NCBI RefSeq assembly: GCF_037996825.1
Contig: NZ_JBBNAC010000001.1
Span: forward strand, 2,604,001-2,668,000
From: Bdellovibrio sp. BCCA
GTDB lineage: Bacteria > Bdellovibrionota > Bdellovibrionia > Bdellovibrionales > Bdellovibrionaceae
Reading direction: 5' to 3'
DNA length: 64,000 nucleotides
The stretch's first letter is position 1. Each line of letters opens with the position of its first letter. Below are positions 50,300 to 58,898 of this stretch, one piece after another. The translations under genes were made by a program, and so were the position numbers. Under the pieces are notes generated by a model. It was not told where the DNA came from and did not search any database. It saw only the letters and a list, made by a program, of their open reading frames with translations.

Positions 50300-51736
50300 A
50301 TGAAAAAGCTCTTATTTCTTGCTCTAGCCGTTTCATTGTCAGTTCAACCTACTTACGCGCAACAAACGCAGACTCTGCCGAAAGAAGCTCCGAAGCTCAA
50401 ATTAAGTGAACCGCTTCCAGCAAATCTTTTCGTTGAGCTTGCGAAAGCAATCAACCCTGCTGTTGTGAACATCTCAACGACAGCGCTGCCGAAAAATATG
50501 CCGCGCGGTCGTGATCCCATGCTCGATATGCTAGAGCAGCTTTACGGCTTTCGCATGCCACCGCAACAGCAACAACAACGCCCTCAACAAATCGGTTTGG
50601 GAACGGGCTTTGTTATCCGTGAAGACGGCTTGATTGTGACGAACAATCACGTGATCGCGGGTGCGGATATTATCAACGTTCAGTTGAGTGAAAAATCAAA
50701 AGATGTCTATGAAGCGACTTTGATCGGAAGCGACGAAAGAACAGATATCGCTTTGATTAAAATCACTCCGAAAGAAAAACTTCCTGTCGCAGTTCTTGGT
50801 TCTTCCAAAGATCTCGAAGTTGGTGAATGGGTCGCAGCTTTCGGTAATCCATTTGGTCACGGTCACTCGATGACAAAAGGGATTGTCTCTTCAAAAGGTC
50901 GCGACATCACAGAGATCAATAAAATTCCTTTGATTCAAACAGACGCGAGTATCAACCCCGGTAACTCCGGTGGTCCGCTTGTAAATACCAAAGGACAAGT
51001 TGTCGGTGTGAACTCTGCGATTGATGCTCGTGCACAAGGGATTGGTTTTGCGATTCCTATTGATGAAGTGAAATCCGTGATTTCTATTCTCGAAACAAAA
51101 GGTCGTATTGTTCGCGGTTACATCGGTGCAGCTCTTGGTGATTTAGATCCAGATGCGGCGGAGTACTTGGGACTTGGTGATGTTCGTGGTGCGGTTGTGA
51201 CGAACATGGATCCAAAAGGACCTGCGGCGAAAGCCGGATTTAAAATCTATGACATCGTGACAGAGTTTAACGGCAAAACTATTAATGGCTCTTTGGATCT
51301 GATCGATGCTGTCAGCGATGCTCCGATTGGAAAACCTGCGAAGGCTAAAATTCTTCGTAACGGTAAAGCGATCAACGTGAGTGTGAATGTCGCTGAACGT
51401 GCAGAAGACAAACCTCGTGTGGTGCGTGCGGCTCAAAAAACTTATCAAGGTCAAAAGGCTCCGTTTAATTTAGGTTTCACAGTGATTGATCCGACTCCAG
51501 AGCTTCGTGCGGAGTGGGGTCTTCCTGATGATATGAAACAACCTGTGGTGATTGAAACGGAGCGCGCGTCTCAAGCCAGCAAAAGCGGTCTGCGTGTGGG
51601 AGACGTGGTTTTGGATGTGAACAAAAAGCCTGTGGACAATTCAAAAGACGTGTTGAAAAACCTTAAAAAAGGCCAAAACACACTGCGCATTGCCCGCAAC
51701 ACCCGCATTCAAATCATCAATATTGAAGCTAACTAA
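50300..51736 (+). CDS. Do/DegP-family periplasmic serine protease
   Basis: The ATG at 50300 (GAGAGG, 6 nt) gives a 478-residue precursor with a signal peptide (ending PTYA). Catalytic triad His117 (TNNHVIAG), Asp149 (RTDIAL) and Ser223 (NPGNSGGPLV) are intact. A Gln/Pro-rich loop near 88-98 matches the LA-loop region. Two PDZ domains follow (about 290-360 and 390-470), so it is a DegP/DegQ-type chaperone-protease that degrades misfolded envelope proteins. It ends at a clear intrinsic terminator. Confidence 0.95.
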   Translation: MKKLLFLALAVSLSVQPTYAQQTQTLPKEAPKLKLSEPLPANLFVELAKAINPAVVNISTTALPKNMPRGRDPMLDMLEQLYGFRMPPQQQQQRPQQIGLGTGFVIREDGLIVTNNHVIAGADIINVQLSEKSKDVYEATLIGSDERTDIALIKITPKEKLPVAVLGSSKDLEVGEWVAAFGNPFGHGHSMTKGIVSSKGRDITEINKIPLIQTDASINPGNSGGPLVNTKGQVVGVNSAIDARAQGIGFAIPIDEVKSVISILETKGRIVRGYIGAALGDLDPDAAEYLGLGDVRGAVVTNMDPKGPAAKAGFKIYDIVTEFNGKTINGSLDLIDAVSDAPIGKPAKAKILRNGKAINVSVNVAERAEDKPRVVRAAQKTYQGQKAPFNLGFTVIDPTPELRAEWGLPDDMKQPVVIETERASQASKSGLRVGDVVLDVNKKPVDNSKDVLKNLKKGQNTLRIARNTRIQIINIEAN

Positions 51737-51769
51737 AAGCTAAACAAAAATTAAGACAAACACAGCGTC

Positions 51770-51796
51770 AAAGCCCATCTTCCCGATGGGCTTTTT
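51770..51796 (+). terminator. Intrinsic terminator of the HtrA-type gene
   Basis: A 10-bp stem AAAGCCCATC / GATGGGCTTT with loop TTCCC is followed by TTC and a T-run (TTTTTCTTTT overall). It lies 33 bp after the stop. Confidence 0.88.
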
Positions 51797-51982
51797 CTTT
51801 TGTGTTTGCTATTTAATTAAGCAGCTGTTTCAGAGTGAAACAGAGCACGTGGCCTTTAGATGAAATTAAAAAATTCCTCGACCTAGGTCTTTAGTTTTTC
51901 TCAGCATCGCCGAGAAGAATATCGGACCATAGTTTGGCTCCAAGGTTTGCAACAAGAATGACACCACGAAAGGGACTCGCAC

Positions 51983-52306
51983 ATGAAAGTCACCGAGGTC
52001 AAAGTATTCCCAGTCAACGAGGACCGGCTTAAAGCCTACGTCTCAATCACTCTCGACAATTGCTTCGTCGTGCGCGACTTGAAGGTCATTCAAGGAACGA
52101 GCGGCTTGTTTGTGGCAATGCCCAGCAAGAAACGCAAAGACGGCCAGTTCCGCGATATTGCTCACCCTCTGAACCAAGAGACGCGAACAATGATCGAGGA
52201 CTTAATTTTTGAAGCTTATGAAAAAGAATTAAAATCCATGGGCGAAACTTTAGTAAATCTCAAACGCCAGAAAGCGCCTAACAGCGACTACGGCGAAGAC
52301 TACTAG
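51983..52306 (+). CDS. spoVG: SpoVG-family regulator
   Basis: This 107-residue protein starts with MKVTEVKVFPVNEDRLKAYV and continues DNCFVVRDLKVIQGTSGLFV and AMPSKKRKDGQFRDIAHPL, nearly the consensus SpoVG fold. SpoVG binds DNA or RNA and regulates septation and stress genes in several phyla. The roughly 20-residue C-terminal extension beyond the usual domain is charged. It is monocistronic: a terminator precedes it and a structured region with another terminator follows. Confidence 0.95.
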   Translation: MKVTEVKVFPVNEDRLKAYVSITLDNCFVVRDLKVIQGTSGLFVAMPSKKRKDGQFRDIAHPLNQETRTMIEDLIFEAYEKELKSMGETLVNLKRQKAPNSDYGEDY

Positions 52307-52455
52307 GTTTGATTGGTCTGCACTCCGACTCTGTCGGAGTAGAGCTCCCTGCTCACACAACCCAGTTCATTTTCTAGTGTGGAGAATCTGAACTGCGGCG
52401 GCTTCAATCCCCATGGTACCTTTAAAGCCCGTCGGCAACCCCGGCGGGCTGTTTT
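52307..52455 (+). ncRNA. Candidate structured RNA between spoVG and tRNA-Gln
   Basis: The gap after spoVG contains a hairpin ACTCCGAC-TCT-GTCGGAGT (52322-52340), a second possible stem CAGTTCA ... TGAACTG (about 52363-52396) and a terminator hairpin (52426-52450) followed by GTTTT. There is no frame with an SD. It may be a spoVG 3' UTR-derived RNA, an independent sRNA or just stacked terminators. I see no match to RNase P, SRP or tmRNA. Confidence 0.35.
52426..52455 (+). terminator. Intrinsic terminator upstream of tRNA-Gln
   Basis: AGCCCGTCGG / CCGGCGGGCT (10 bp with one G.U) with loop CAACC is followed by GTTTTAT. Confidence 0.75.
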
Positions 52456-52531
52456 ATATCTAACGCGTTGTATCTTTTCTTGCTTTTCGTCCCCAAAATC
52501 CGTACTTTAGCGGTTCGAACAGTCTACTCAT

Positions 52532-52607
52532 TGGGGTATCGTCAAGTTGGTAAGACAACAGATTTTGATTCTGTCATTCGCAGGTTCGAGTCCTGCTACC
52601 CCATCCA
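52532..52607 (+). tRNA. tRNA-Gln (anticodon TTG)
   Basis: The 76-base cloverleaf is complete: acceptor stem TGGGGTA / TACCCCA, D-arm, anticodon arm ACAGA-TTTTGAT-TCTGT with anticodon TTG, variable CATTC and T-arm GCAGG-TTCGAGT-CCTGC. The discriminator is T and the CCA is encoded at the 3' end. UUG reads CAA and, by wobble, CAG. Confidence 0.97.
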
Positions 52608-52610
52608 TTT

Positions 52611-52633
52611 AAACCCGCCGCAAGCGGGTTTTT
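52611..52633 (+). terminator. Intrinsic terminator of tRNA-Gln
   Basis: AAACCCGC / GCGGGTTT with loop CGCAA and a T-run lies 3 bp after the encoded CCA. Confidence 0.85.
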
Positions 52634-52637
52634 ATTT

Positions 52638-52670
52638 GGATCTACCCAATTAACTGGGGCAGTCAAAAAC
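52638..52670. repeat. Extra copy of the IS terminal repeat
   Basis: GGATCTACCCAATTAACTGG then GGCAGTCAAAAAC is an exact 33-bp tandem duplicate of the neighbouring element at 52671-52703, the left end of the ISL3-type IS. It may be a relic of an earlier insertion or an end duplication at the junction. Confidence 0.85.
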
Positions 52671-52708
52671 GGATCTACCCAATTAACTGGGGCAGTCAAA
52701 AACTCTCG

Positions 52709-53593
52709 CTAAGAACAATACTCTAAAACTCTTAATCTAAAATTCTCAAAATTTCTAAATCCATAAGCTCGTCTTATAATTTCTTCCATCCTGTTGTGTA
52801 GTCCTTCCGTTATTGAATTGGTCTTACTAAAACGCCACATCCTGACGATTTCCTCCTGCCAAGATTCCAGGGTTTCACCAAGTATTTTCATGTATTTAAA
52901 GCCGCATTCTTTGAGCATTTTGATTCCTTCTAATAGATCTGGGATTAGATGGCTTGCTTGATCCTTCGAAGTTACTCTTGCAAGAATCACATTCATAAGA
53001 GTTTGCTTAAAGTCGTAAATCACCTCTAGTGCAGGATTTTGTTTAAGATATTTACGAAGCTTCGCTTCTTGTTCCGGTGAAAGATTTTTTCGATGTCTTC
53101 GCATGAGCGATAGTAGGCCTCGATTCTTTCTTCCTGCTTCATCAAGTTCAGACCACGTCTTTAGGAAGTGATGATTGATGAGTTTTACGACGTGAAATCG
53201 ATCCGCCACGATCATCGCATGACTGAAATGTTTCTTCGCGATACTTCGGTAGGTTTCAGATAAATCCATCACGATCACACGACAATTCTTCTTATCGGGA
53301 AGCCTTCGCAAGTAAGCATTTAAAGACAGTTCCGATCGGCCCAATGTTACATCATAAACCTTATGTCTTTTAAGATCTGCAAGGGTCGTCATGTAGCCTT
53401 TACTTCTGGTAAAATGTTTTTCATCGATCCCTAAAACCTTGGGGCAAGAACCATTTTTCCGGTGGCTATCTTTCATCTTTAAATGGTGTTTATAGCAACG
53501 CTCGACTGTTGCTGGACTAATTCCTAAAAGCTTAGCGGTCATCGCACGAGAAAAGCCCCAGTGATGTTTTAATGCGGCTTCTTCGCGGAACAC
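52709..53593 (-). pseudogene. ISL3 transposase, C-terminal catalytic part
   Basis: The frame of 294 codons has a helix-turn-helix (RAMTAKLLGISPATVERCY) and the DDE catalytic core: Asp in VLGIDEKHFTRSKG, Asp in MIVADRFHVVKL and Glu in TNSITEGLHNRMEEII. The final FRNFENFRLRVLEYC is family-typical. The coding information in the overlap with the N-terminal frame lies in the -1 frame relative to it. Without a frameshift it would lack the zinc finger. It could be a frameshift mutation or a programmed frameshift. Confidence 0.85.
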
Positions 53594-53889
53594 TTCAGTG
53601 CACTGAAAGCGTGGTTTAGTTTAACACCCGGAATGCGTTGATTAAAATACTTTTGGCAAGCTCGACACTGAAATTTAAATGTTTTGATGATCAGGATGCT
53701 TTGATTGGTCCCGATGCTGAGATGTTTCAGGCGTCGTATAAAGGTATCTTTTTTGCGAAGATTATTGCTCGAACAAAATGGGCAGCGATGTTCTCCAACG
53801 AAATCAACGTTGAGCTCAACAGCGCCATGTTCTAAAGATTTATTGATCTTTATATCATTCAGTCCAATGATAGGGTCGTAATGGGGCAT
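53569..53889 (-). pseudogene. ISL3 transposase, N-terminal zinc-finger part
   Basis: The ATG at 53889 follows AAGGA. The protein has the N-terminal ISL3 zinc-finger pattern, HRCPFCSSNNLRKKDTF and FKFQCRACQKYFNQRIPG, which binds the IS ends. It reads through LNHAFSALKCSAKKPH to a stop in the wrong frame. The correct continuation (REEAALKHHWGFS) is in the -1 frame; slippage would have to occur after the in-frame TAA of the -1 frame about 28 bases upstream of the GTG. Confidence 0.85.
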
Positions 53890-53944
53890 TAGGGGTCCTT
53901 TTGTAAAACTTGTTGTGGTAAACAAATCTTAGCAAAAACCCTTA

Positions 53945-53970
53945 ACTGCCCCTATTTATGATGTAGACCC
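53945..53970. repeat. Right terminal inverted repeat of the IS
   Basis: ACTGCCCCTATTTATGATGT followed by AGACCC, read in reverse complement, matches 18 of 26 bases of the left repeat, including the outer GG-TCTAC and the inner GGGGCAGT blocks. Confidence 0.8.
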
Positions 53971-53986
53971 TACGGTTCTCTTGGTA

Positions 53987-55246
53987 TCACCGAGACATTT
54001 CAATCCACTGCCGCTCCAGATATTCTCGATCTTCCGGATGAGCGACTCCGATTAAAGCTTGAGCCCGTTCTTTAAGAGTTTTTCCAAACAGGTCCACTCG
54101 GCCATATTCAGTTACAACATGGTGGACGTGTGCGCGAGTCGTGACGACGCCAGCTCCGGGCCTCAAACGCGGGACTATACGTGAGATGCCTTTGCGGGTT
54201 CGCGAAGAAACTGCAATAATGCTCCTTCCTCCCTCTGACATGGCAGCTCCACGCATAAAATCCATTTGCCCACCAACACCGGAAATGATTCTCGAACCAA
54301 TCGAGTCCGCACAGACTTGTCCTGTCAGATCAATTTCCACTGCAGAATTGATCGCGGTCACTTTGGGATTTCTTGATATTATGGAGGGGTTATTGACATA
54401 TTCAATGTCCAGTTGAATCACCGCAGGATTGTCATCAACATAAGAATAGAGTTCCCGTGATCCGATAACAAATCCCGAAACAGATCTTCCTGCATAAACT
54501 TTTTTTCTAGAGTTATCAACCACACCTGATTTTATCAATTCCAGAGCCCCATCAGACCACATTTCTGTGTGTAATCCCAAATGCCTTCTGTCTTTTAGAA
54601 AGTTCAAAACCGCATCTGGAATGTTGCCGATTCCAACTTGTAAAGTTGCCCCGTCCTCTATGATTTCACTCGCATATTGACCAATAGCAAGCTCTGATTT
54701 TGATAAAGAAGGTCTCGGGCTTTCAGGCAGTTCCTGATCAACTTCAACAGTATGATGAATGCGGTCTATATGAATAAAGCCATCGCCGTGAACCCGCGGC
54801 ATTCTTGCATTTACCTGCGCAATAATCACCTTCGCATTGTCCACTGCAGAACGAGTGACATCAACACTCGTCCCCAACGAGCAAAAGCCATGTCTATCGG
54901 GTTTAGAAACATGAATGAGAGCTACATCTAAGGGTCTGACACCGGAACGAAATAGTGATGGGATTTCAGACAAGAAGCAGGGAAGATAACCAACGTTCTC
55001 ATTCTGAATTTTGTCGCGCATATTAGACCCTAAAAATAAATTCGCCACACGAAAAGATTCTTTGTATTTTTCTTCAGCATACCGGGCGCTATCGATTGTA
55101 TGAATATGAATGATCTCGACGTTGCGCAATCGTGCGGCATGCTCAAGTAAAGCGGATATCAAAATCGTGGGTGTCGCAGCACCTCCCTGAATAAAGACTC
55201 GCTGACCTGATTTGACATTCTCAAGAAGGTCAAAGGCTGTCGACAT
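53987..55246 (-). CDS. Acetyl-CoA hydrolase/CoA-transferase family protein
   Basis: This 419-residue enzyme belongs to the Ach1/4-hydroxybutyrate CoA-transferase family. The N-terminal part has SGQRVFIQGGAATPTIL and the CoA-binding KPDRHGFCSLGTSVD. The catalytic Glu is in GLHTEMWSDGAL, followed by IVNNPSIISRNPKVTAINSA-type strands with AVEIDLTGQVCADS. It moves CoA between acyl groups, or hydrolyses acetyl-CoA, linking acetate and butyrate-type metabolism. It begins 16 bp from the IS end, so its transcript may be read by or into the IS. First gene of the stress-type cluster. Confidence 0.9.
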   Translation of the reverse strand: MSTAFDLLENVKSGQRVFIQGGAATPTILISALLEHAARLRNVEIIHIHTIDSARYAEEKYKESFRVANLFLGSNMRDKIQNENVGYLPCFLSEIPSLFRSGVRPLDVALIHVSKPDRHGFCSLGTSVDVTRSAVDNAKVIIAQVNARMPRVHGDGFIHIDRIHHTVEVDQELPESPRPSLSKSELAIGQYASEIIEDGATLQVGIGNIPDAVLNFLKDRRHLGLHTEMWSDGALELIKSGVVDNSRKKVYAGRSVSGFVIGSRELYSYVDDNPAVIQLDIEYVNNPSIISRNPKVTAINSAVEIDLTGQVCADSIGSRIISGVGGQMDFMRGAAMSEGGRSIIAVSSRTRKGISRIVPRLRPGAGVVTTRAHVHHVVTEYGRVDLFGKTLKERAQALIGVAHPEDREYLERQWIEMSR

Positions 55247-55410
55247 ACATGTTCCTTGTGAAGTTTTAAAAGTCTATCAGCTTATCATAGTCAACATGGT
55301 TTAACTTAATTAAGGAAAACAGAACAAATGGCTCAATACATAGATATCAATGACGTAACTATTAGAACTATATTCCTTTCGTTACAATTAACTCCATTAA
55401 GGAGGAAGTC

Positions 55411-55884
55411 ATGAATCCGAAACACTTTTTTGCTGTCATTCTTCTGCTTTGCTCCGGATGTGCATCAACAGAAACCAAACAATCAAGCCTTGATCAACGC
55501 ATCCACGCGGAACCACAAGCCAACACCCCTGAAGAAATAGCAAGTCGAGCGGCCGAAGTATTCTCTTCAGCTCCCGGTTTGACCGCCGAACAACGAAAAA
55601 AACTCAACAGTCTTTATCTAAAAACCTATGCCGATTCCCGACAAATCAGAAATGAAATTGGTCAAATGAAGTCTTTGCTATTTAAGGAAGCCGCAATGAA
55701 GAAATTCAACTCCAAAGATATGACGGAGCTTACGCAAAAAATTGTCGCCGCCGATCAACGCCGCCTGAACGTTATGTTTTCCGCATTCCAAGAGATGCAG
55801 AACATTGTTGGATATGGTAGTGATAAAAAGGAAATCTACGAACGTCTGCGAGAATATGACTATCCGGGAAATACTCTTCGCTAA
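55411..55884 (+). CDS. Putative lipoprotein, Spy/CpxP-like helical fold
   Basis: This 157-residue protein has a lipobox LLCSGC (Cys17) and a strong SD (AAGGAGG). The mature part is helical and charged: LTAEQRKKLNSLYLKT, then IRNEIGQMKSLLFKEA and LTQKIVAADQRRLNVM, with the LTxxQ start seen in Spy/CpxP/CnrX-type periplasmic chaperones and metal sensors. The assignment is by helix pattern only. It lies upstream of the rhodanese gene. Confidence 0.6.
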   Translation: MNPKHFFAVILLLCSGCASTETKQSSLDQRIHAEPQANTPEEIASRAAEVFSSAPGLTAEQRKKLNSLYLKTYADSRQIRNEIGQMKSLLFKEAAMKKFNSKDMTELTQKIVAADQRRLNVMFSAFQEMQNIVGYGSDKKEIYERLREYDYPGNTLR

Positions 55885-55986
55885 CCTTGCTTCGAAAACT
55901 TCTTGTTTTTCTGCAACCTCCGGCAAGTTTATTGAAAACCTCCAAATAAATGGAAAGGATAATCATATCTTCTTCGCAGGGAACTT

Positions 55987-56319
55987 ATGAAAAATAATCT
56001 TTTCGGTCTTATATTAATTTGTCTTGGTTTGAGCACTTTTGCCTACGGAAAAACGGTCTATCTCGACGTCAGAACTCAAAAAGAATATGAACAAGAGCAT
56101 ATTCCTCAGGCAATAAATATAGACGTTCTCAAATCCAGTTTTAAAAGCGAAGTCGCAAAGCTGAATCATGACGATGACTATAAAGTGTATTGTCGCAGCG
56201 GCAAACGGTCCGCACAAGCGATCTCCATAATGAAAGACTCGGGCTTTAAACATCTGGAAAATCTTGGCGGACTTGAGGATGCGAAAAAGTACTTGAATAA
56301 AGCTTCTTTAGGAAAATGA
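55987..56319 (+). CDS. Periplasmic single-domain rhodanese
   Basis: This 110-residue protein has a signal peptide (to about 20, FAYGK). The rhodanese domain reads TVYLDVRTQKEYEQEHIPQA with DVR/E at the entry, then the active-site loop YKVYCRSGKRSAQAI with catalytic Cys and the basic cradle. It matches PspE-type secreted sulfurtransferases. Sulfur transfer or cyanide detoxification outside the cytoplasm is likely. Its stop overlaps a possible upstream ATG of the UspA gene. Confidence 0.92.
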   Translation: MKNNLFGLILICLGLSTFAYGKTVYLDVRTQKEYEQEHIPQAINIDVLKSSFKSEVAKLNHDDDYKVYCRSGKRSAQAISIMKDSGFKHLENLGGLEDAKKYLNKASLGK

Positions 56320-56327
56320 GAGGAAAA

Positions 56328-57260
56328 ATGGCCGAAGAGTTTCTTCTTATCGCTGATGATATTGCAGATAAATCATCCAAAGGACGCCGTCGTTCTAAGT
56401 TGATTCGTGAGAACGCCATCGAACTCGCGAAAAAAATGAATCTCAATGCTGAATTTCTCTTTGTTGCAAATTTAAACTCCAAGCTTTTTAAAAAAAATGA
56501 AATGGCCCTATTTACTGAAACATTTGGCAGCGCTAAGTCTTCCATTGAAAAACAGTTTAAAAAAGGACAGGTTCCTCTCAAGTTAAAAATAAAATATGGC
56601 GTACCTGCCGAAGAAATTCTTAGTGAAATGGATCGGATAAATAATGCAAAACTGTTAGTACTGGGCACCCAAGGAAAGAAAGGCCTTAAGAAAGTCCTTC
56701 TTGGAAGTGTCGCAGAAGAGGTCCTACGTAATTCCCCACTGCCAACTCTGGTCATAGGCCCCATCGCTCAGGAACAACAGGCCGTTGTTAAACTGGATGA
56801 AAATCTGCAGATCCATTTTCTAACGGACTTAAGTAGCTCCAGCGCAGAAGCGGAAAAATTTGTGATCGCTTTTTGTAAACAGTTCAAGTGCTCCGTACTC
56901 ATCGTTCATAGCGTCGGCGAACAAATCATGAAGATTCGCGAAAATCTTTATAGCACCGGCTATATGCCCTTCAATATTGAAAAGGTATTTAGTCAGATGG
57001 TTGACGACGCCCAAAGAGAACTGCAACGAAAAACCAGAGATTGGGTCAAACAGGGTTTAAAGGCCAGTCCTCTTTTGATTGATAAAGAACAAAGTTTAGA
57101 AAAGTCATTAAAAACCCTCCGTCCCTCGCCCCCCGGCCTCATCGTCATGGGAACGCATGGACGCAATAAAATTGTGACGTCATTTTTGGGCAGCACGGCT
57201 AGAAAGTTTCTTCTTACCTCTTCCGTTCCTGTGATGGTCGTGCGCTCTATAAGAGATTAA
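56328..57260 (+). CDS. Tandem universal stress protein A
   Basis: This 310-residue protein has two UspA domains. The first has EFLLIADDIADKS and the ATP-binding-type loop LVLGTQGKKGLKKVLLGSVAEEVLRNSPLPTLVI; the second ends in GLIVMGTHGRNKIVTSFLGSTARKFLL with GxHGRN-x9-GS. The G-2x-G-9x-G(S/T) motif suggests nucleotide binding in both. I start at 56328 (GAGAGG, 4 nt). It converges with another tandem UspA gene, sharing TTAA. UspA pairs respond to starvation and oxygen stress. Confidence 0.93.
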   Translation: MAEEFLLIADDIADKSSKGRRRSKLIRENAIELAKKMNLNAEFLFVANLNSKLFKKNEMALFTETFGSAKSSIEKQFKKGQVPLKLKIKYGVPAEEILSEMDRINNAKLLVLGTQGKKGLKKVLLGSVAEEVLRNSPLPTLVIGPIAQEQQAVVKLDENLQIHFLTDLSSSSAEAEKFVIAFCKQFKCSVLIVHSVGEQIMKIRENLYSTGYMPFNIEKVFSQMVDDAQRELQRKTRDWVKQGLKASPLLIDKEQSLEKSLKTLRPSPPGLIVMGTHGRNKIVTSFLGSTARKFLLTSSVPVMVVRSIRD

Positions 57261-58189
57261 TCCGGCTGGCTTCTGCATATAATAACAGGCACTGGTGATT
57301 TCAAAATAAGATTTCGGGCTGAGCTGCCAATGAAGGCTGTTAGGAATTTATTCCGGCTGTGCGTGCCCATCACAATGAGATCAAAGGCATCCCCCATTTT
57401 TTTCGAAACAACGTCTTCAAGATTTTTTTCGTCTTTTAAAAGAAGGCTCTCCACGCTGTTATTGAGTTTCTCAAGTTGCTGAGTTTTCTTCAGCAAGAGT
57501 TTTTCTCCATCCCTTTGCATGTCTTTAAACATAGCATCTATCGACTGACTGCTAACTCTTCGCGAGGAAATCATTTCCTTGAGCTGGTGAATTCGATGGC
57601 CTACGGAATAACAAACCGTGAGCCGCGCCTGAAGTCTTGACGCCAGGGAAGCTGCATATTGCTCTGCTGGGGCACTTGCGGAAGATAAATCCGTTAATAG
57701 CAAAATTCGAAGCGGCTCGTCCATAGGCAATTCAAACTGAATCAATCTTGCATAAGGCCCCAAAATAAGAATCGGAGTCGTCGAACGTCTGAGCACCTCT
57801 TCTGAGACACTGCCAATGATAGCCTTTTTTAATCCATGTTTTCCCAGTGACCCGAGGACTATCATCTCCAAAGGAGCATTTTTTTCTTCCTGTTTTAAGA
57901 TGCCGGAAACCGGCTCGCCTTCCGTCGAAATAATTTTTGTCTTCACGGGATAGTGAGACATTTCCTTTCCGAGAAGCATCAAAGAATCTTTGTCCTTTTT
58001 TTTAATTTTTTCCTGCAGAGCCTTAGATAAAAAAGCCTTCTGAGTGTTTGCCACATACAAAATTCGTAAAGGAAGATTTAATCTTCGACTGAACTCGGCA
58101 GCTAAATCCCGAAGTAGATGAGACCTCGAACGGCCGCTATTGGAGACGCTTGCCAAATCATCCGCCAATAATATTGATTTTGCACTCAT
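57257..58189 (-). CDS. Tandem universal stress protein A
   Basis: This 310-residue protein is a second two-domain UspA, similar in layout to its neighbour: SILLADDLASVS at the start, MIVLGSLGKHGLKKAIIGSVSEEVLRRSTTPILIL, a second LLLTDLSSASAPAEQYA and final FDLIVMGTHSRNKFLTAFIGSSARNLIL. GT-x-S-R-N replaces GTHGRN, so nucleotide binding may differ. The tail-to-tail arrangement with the neighbour (shared TTAA) suggests a duplicated, inverted pair. Confidence 0.93.
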   Translation of the reverse strand: MSAKSILLADDLASVSNSGRSRSHLLRDLAAEFSRRLNLPLRILYVANTQKAFLSKALQEKIKKKDKDSLMLLGKEMSHYPVKTKIISTEGEPVSGILKQEEKNAPLEMIVLGSLGKHGLKKAIIGSVSEEVLRRSTTPILILGPYARLIQFELPMDEPLRILLLTDLSSASAPAEQYAASLASRLQARLTVCYSVGHRIHQLKEMISSRRVSSQSIDAMFKDMQRDGEKLLLKKTQQLEKLNNSVESLLLKDEKNLEDVVSKKMGDAFDLIVMGTHSRNKFLTAFIGSSARNLILKSPVPVIICRSQPD

Positions 58190-58306
58190 AAGGCCCCCGC
58201 CCTATCCTCTGCAGAAACATGGCGGCTCGCAACTTACACTCCTGAAATATGCCAAGGTTGTCTGTAAAAAAACACGTCCGCGGGATGTCCAAATCAGGAT
58301 ATTCTA

Positions 58307-58792
58307 ATGGCATTGAGGATTATTATGAAACCCCATCACGGAAATATCGACACGATGAAATCGGAAGACGCCGTGTCTTTATTCGAGGAATGCCGCTTCG
58401 CTCATCTTGCTTGCCATATTAAAGACGATCTTTATCTGGTACCTATTTCTTATATCTTCGAGGATGGCGTGATCTACAGTCATTCTGAACCCGGTCGAAA
58501 AATCGATATAATGCGTAAGAATCCCCACGTCTGTGTTCAGGTGGAAAAAGTAGAAGACTTTTTCCATTGGCGTAGTGCAATTGCGTGGGGTGATTTTGAG
58601 GAACTCAACGGGGACGAGGCCAGCGAAGCCATGCGATTGCTTCTTAAAAAGGTCAGTGAAGAAGTTGGTTCCGAACAGATGTCCTCGCTAGGTTTAGATA
58701 TGGCGGCACAACTGGAATCGGCGATAATCTATAAAATCAAAATAAAAAAAATCACCGGCCGCTATGAAGGACACTCGACTATACCGCAGTGA
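58307..58792 (+). CDS. Pyridoxamine 5'-phosphate oxidase-like flavoprotein
   Basis: This 161-residue protein is a single FMN-binding split-barrel (PNPOx-like): LACHIKDDLYLVPISYIFEDGVIYSHSEPGRK, then VCVQVEKVEDFFHWRSAIAWGDFEEL. This is the pattern of the NimA-like and general PNPOx-like reductases that bind flavin or F420. ATGs at 58307 and 58325 each have an SD-like sequence. It lies next to UspA and SDR genes; its substrate is unknown. Confidence 0.85.
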   Translation: MALRIIMKPHHGNIDTMKSEDAVSLFEECRFAHLACHIKDDLYLVPISYIFEDGVIYSHSEPGRKIDIMRKNPHVCVQVEKVEDFFHWRSAIAWGDFEELNGDEASEAMRLLLKKVSEEVGSEQMSSLGLDMAAQLESAIIYKIKIKKITGRYEGHSTIPQ

Positions 58793-58898
58793 CGACAGTT
58801 TTTTTGTAAAGCATTTTAATCCGCGCTGCTTGCCCCAATCTTGTTCCTATCTCGCTTAATGTCGCAGCGGCAGCGGCAAGTGGGAGTCACCGTTAGAA

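Larger units (their letters stand above)
52671..53970 (-). mobile_element. ISL3-family insertion sequence with split transposase
   Basis: The element of about 1.3 kb is bounded by imperfect inverted repeats: at 52671 GGATCTAC then GGGGCAGT, and at 53970 (reverse strand) GGGTCTAC then GGGGCAGT. ISL3 elements typically carry one transposase gene and make 8-bp target duplications. Here the gene is split in two frames and no matching 8-bp duplication is seen beside either possible left end. It has inserted just downstream of the tRNA-Gln terminator. Confidence 0.85.

Noticed and set aside
52468-52653. 61-codon frame overlapping tRNA-Gln
   Set aside because: It reads across the complete tRNA and its terminator, so it is a chance frame.
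52630-53978. Target-site duplication flanking the IS
   Set aside because: The bases before 52638 (TTTTATTT) and before 52671 (TCAAAAAC) do not match those after 53970 (TACGGTTC).
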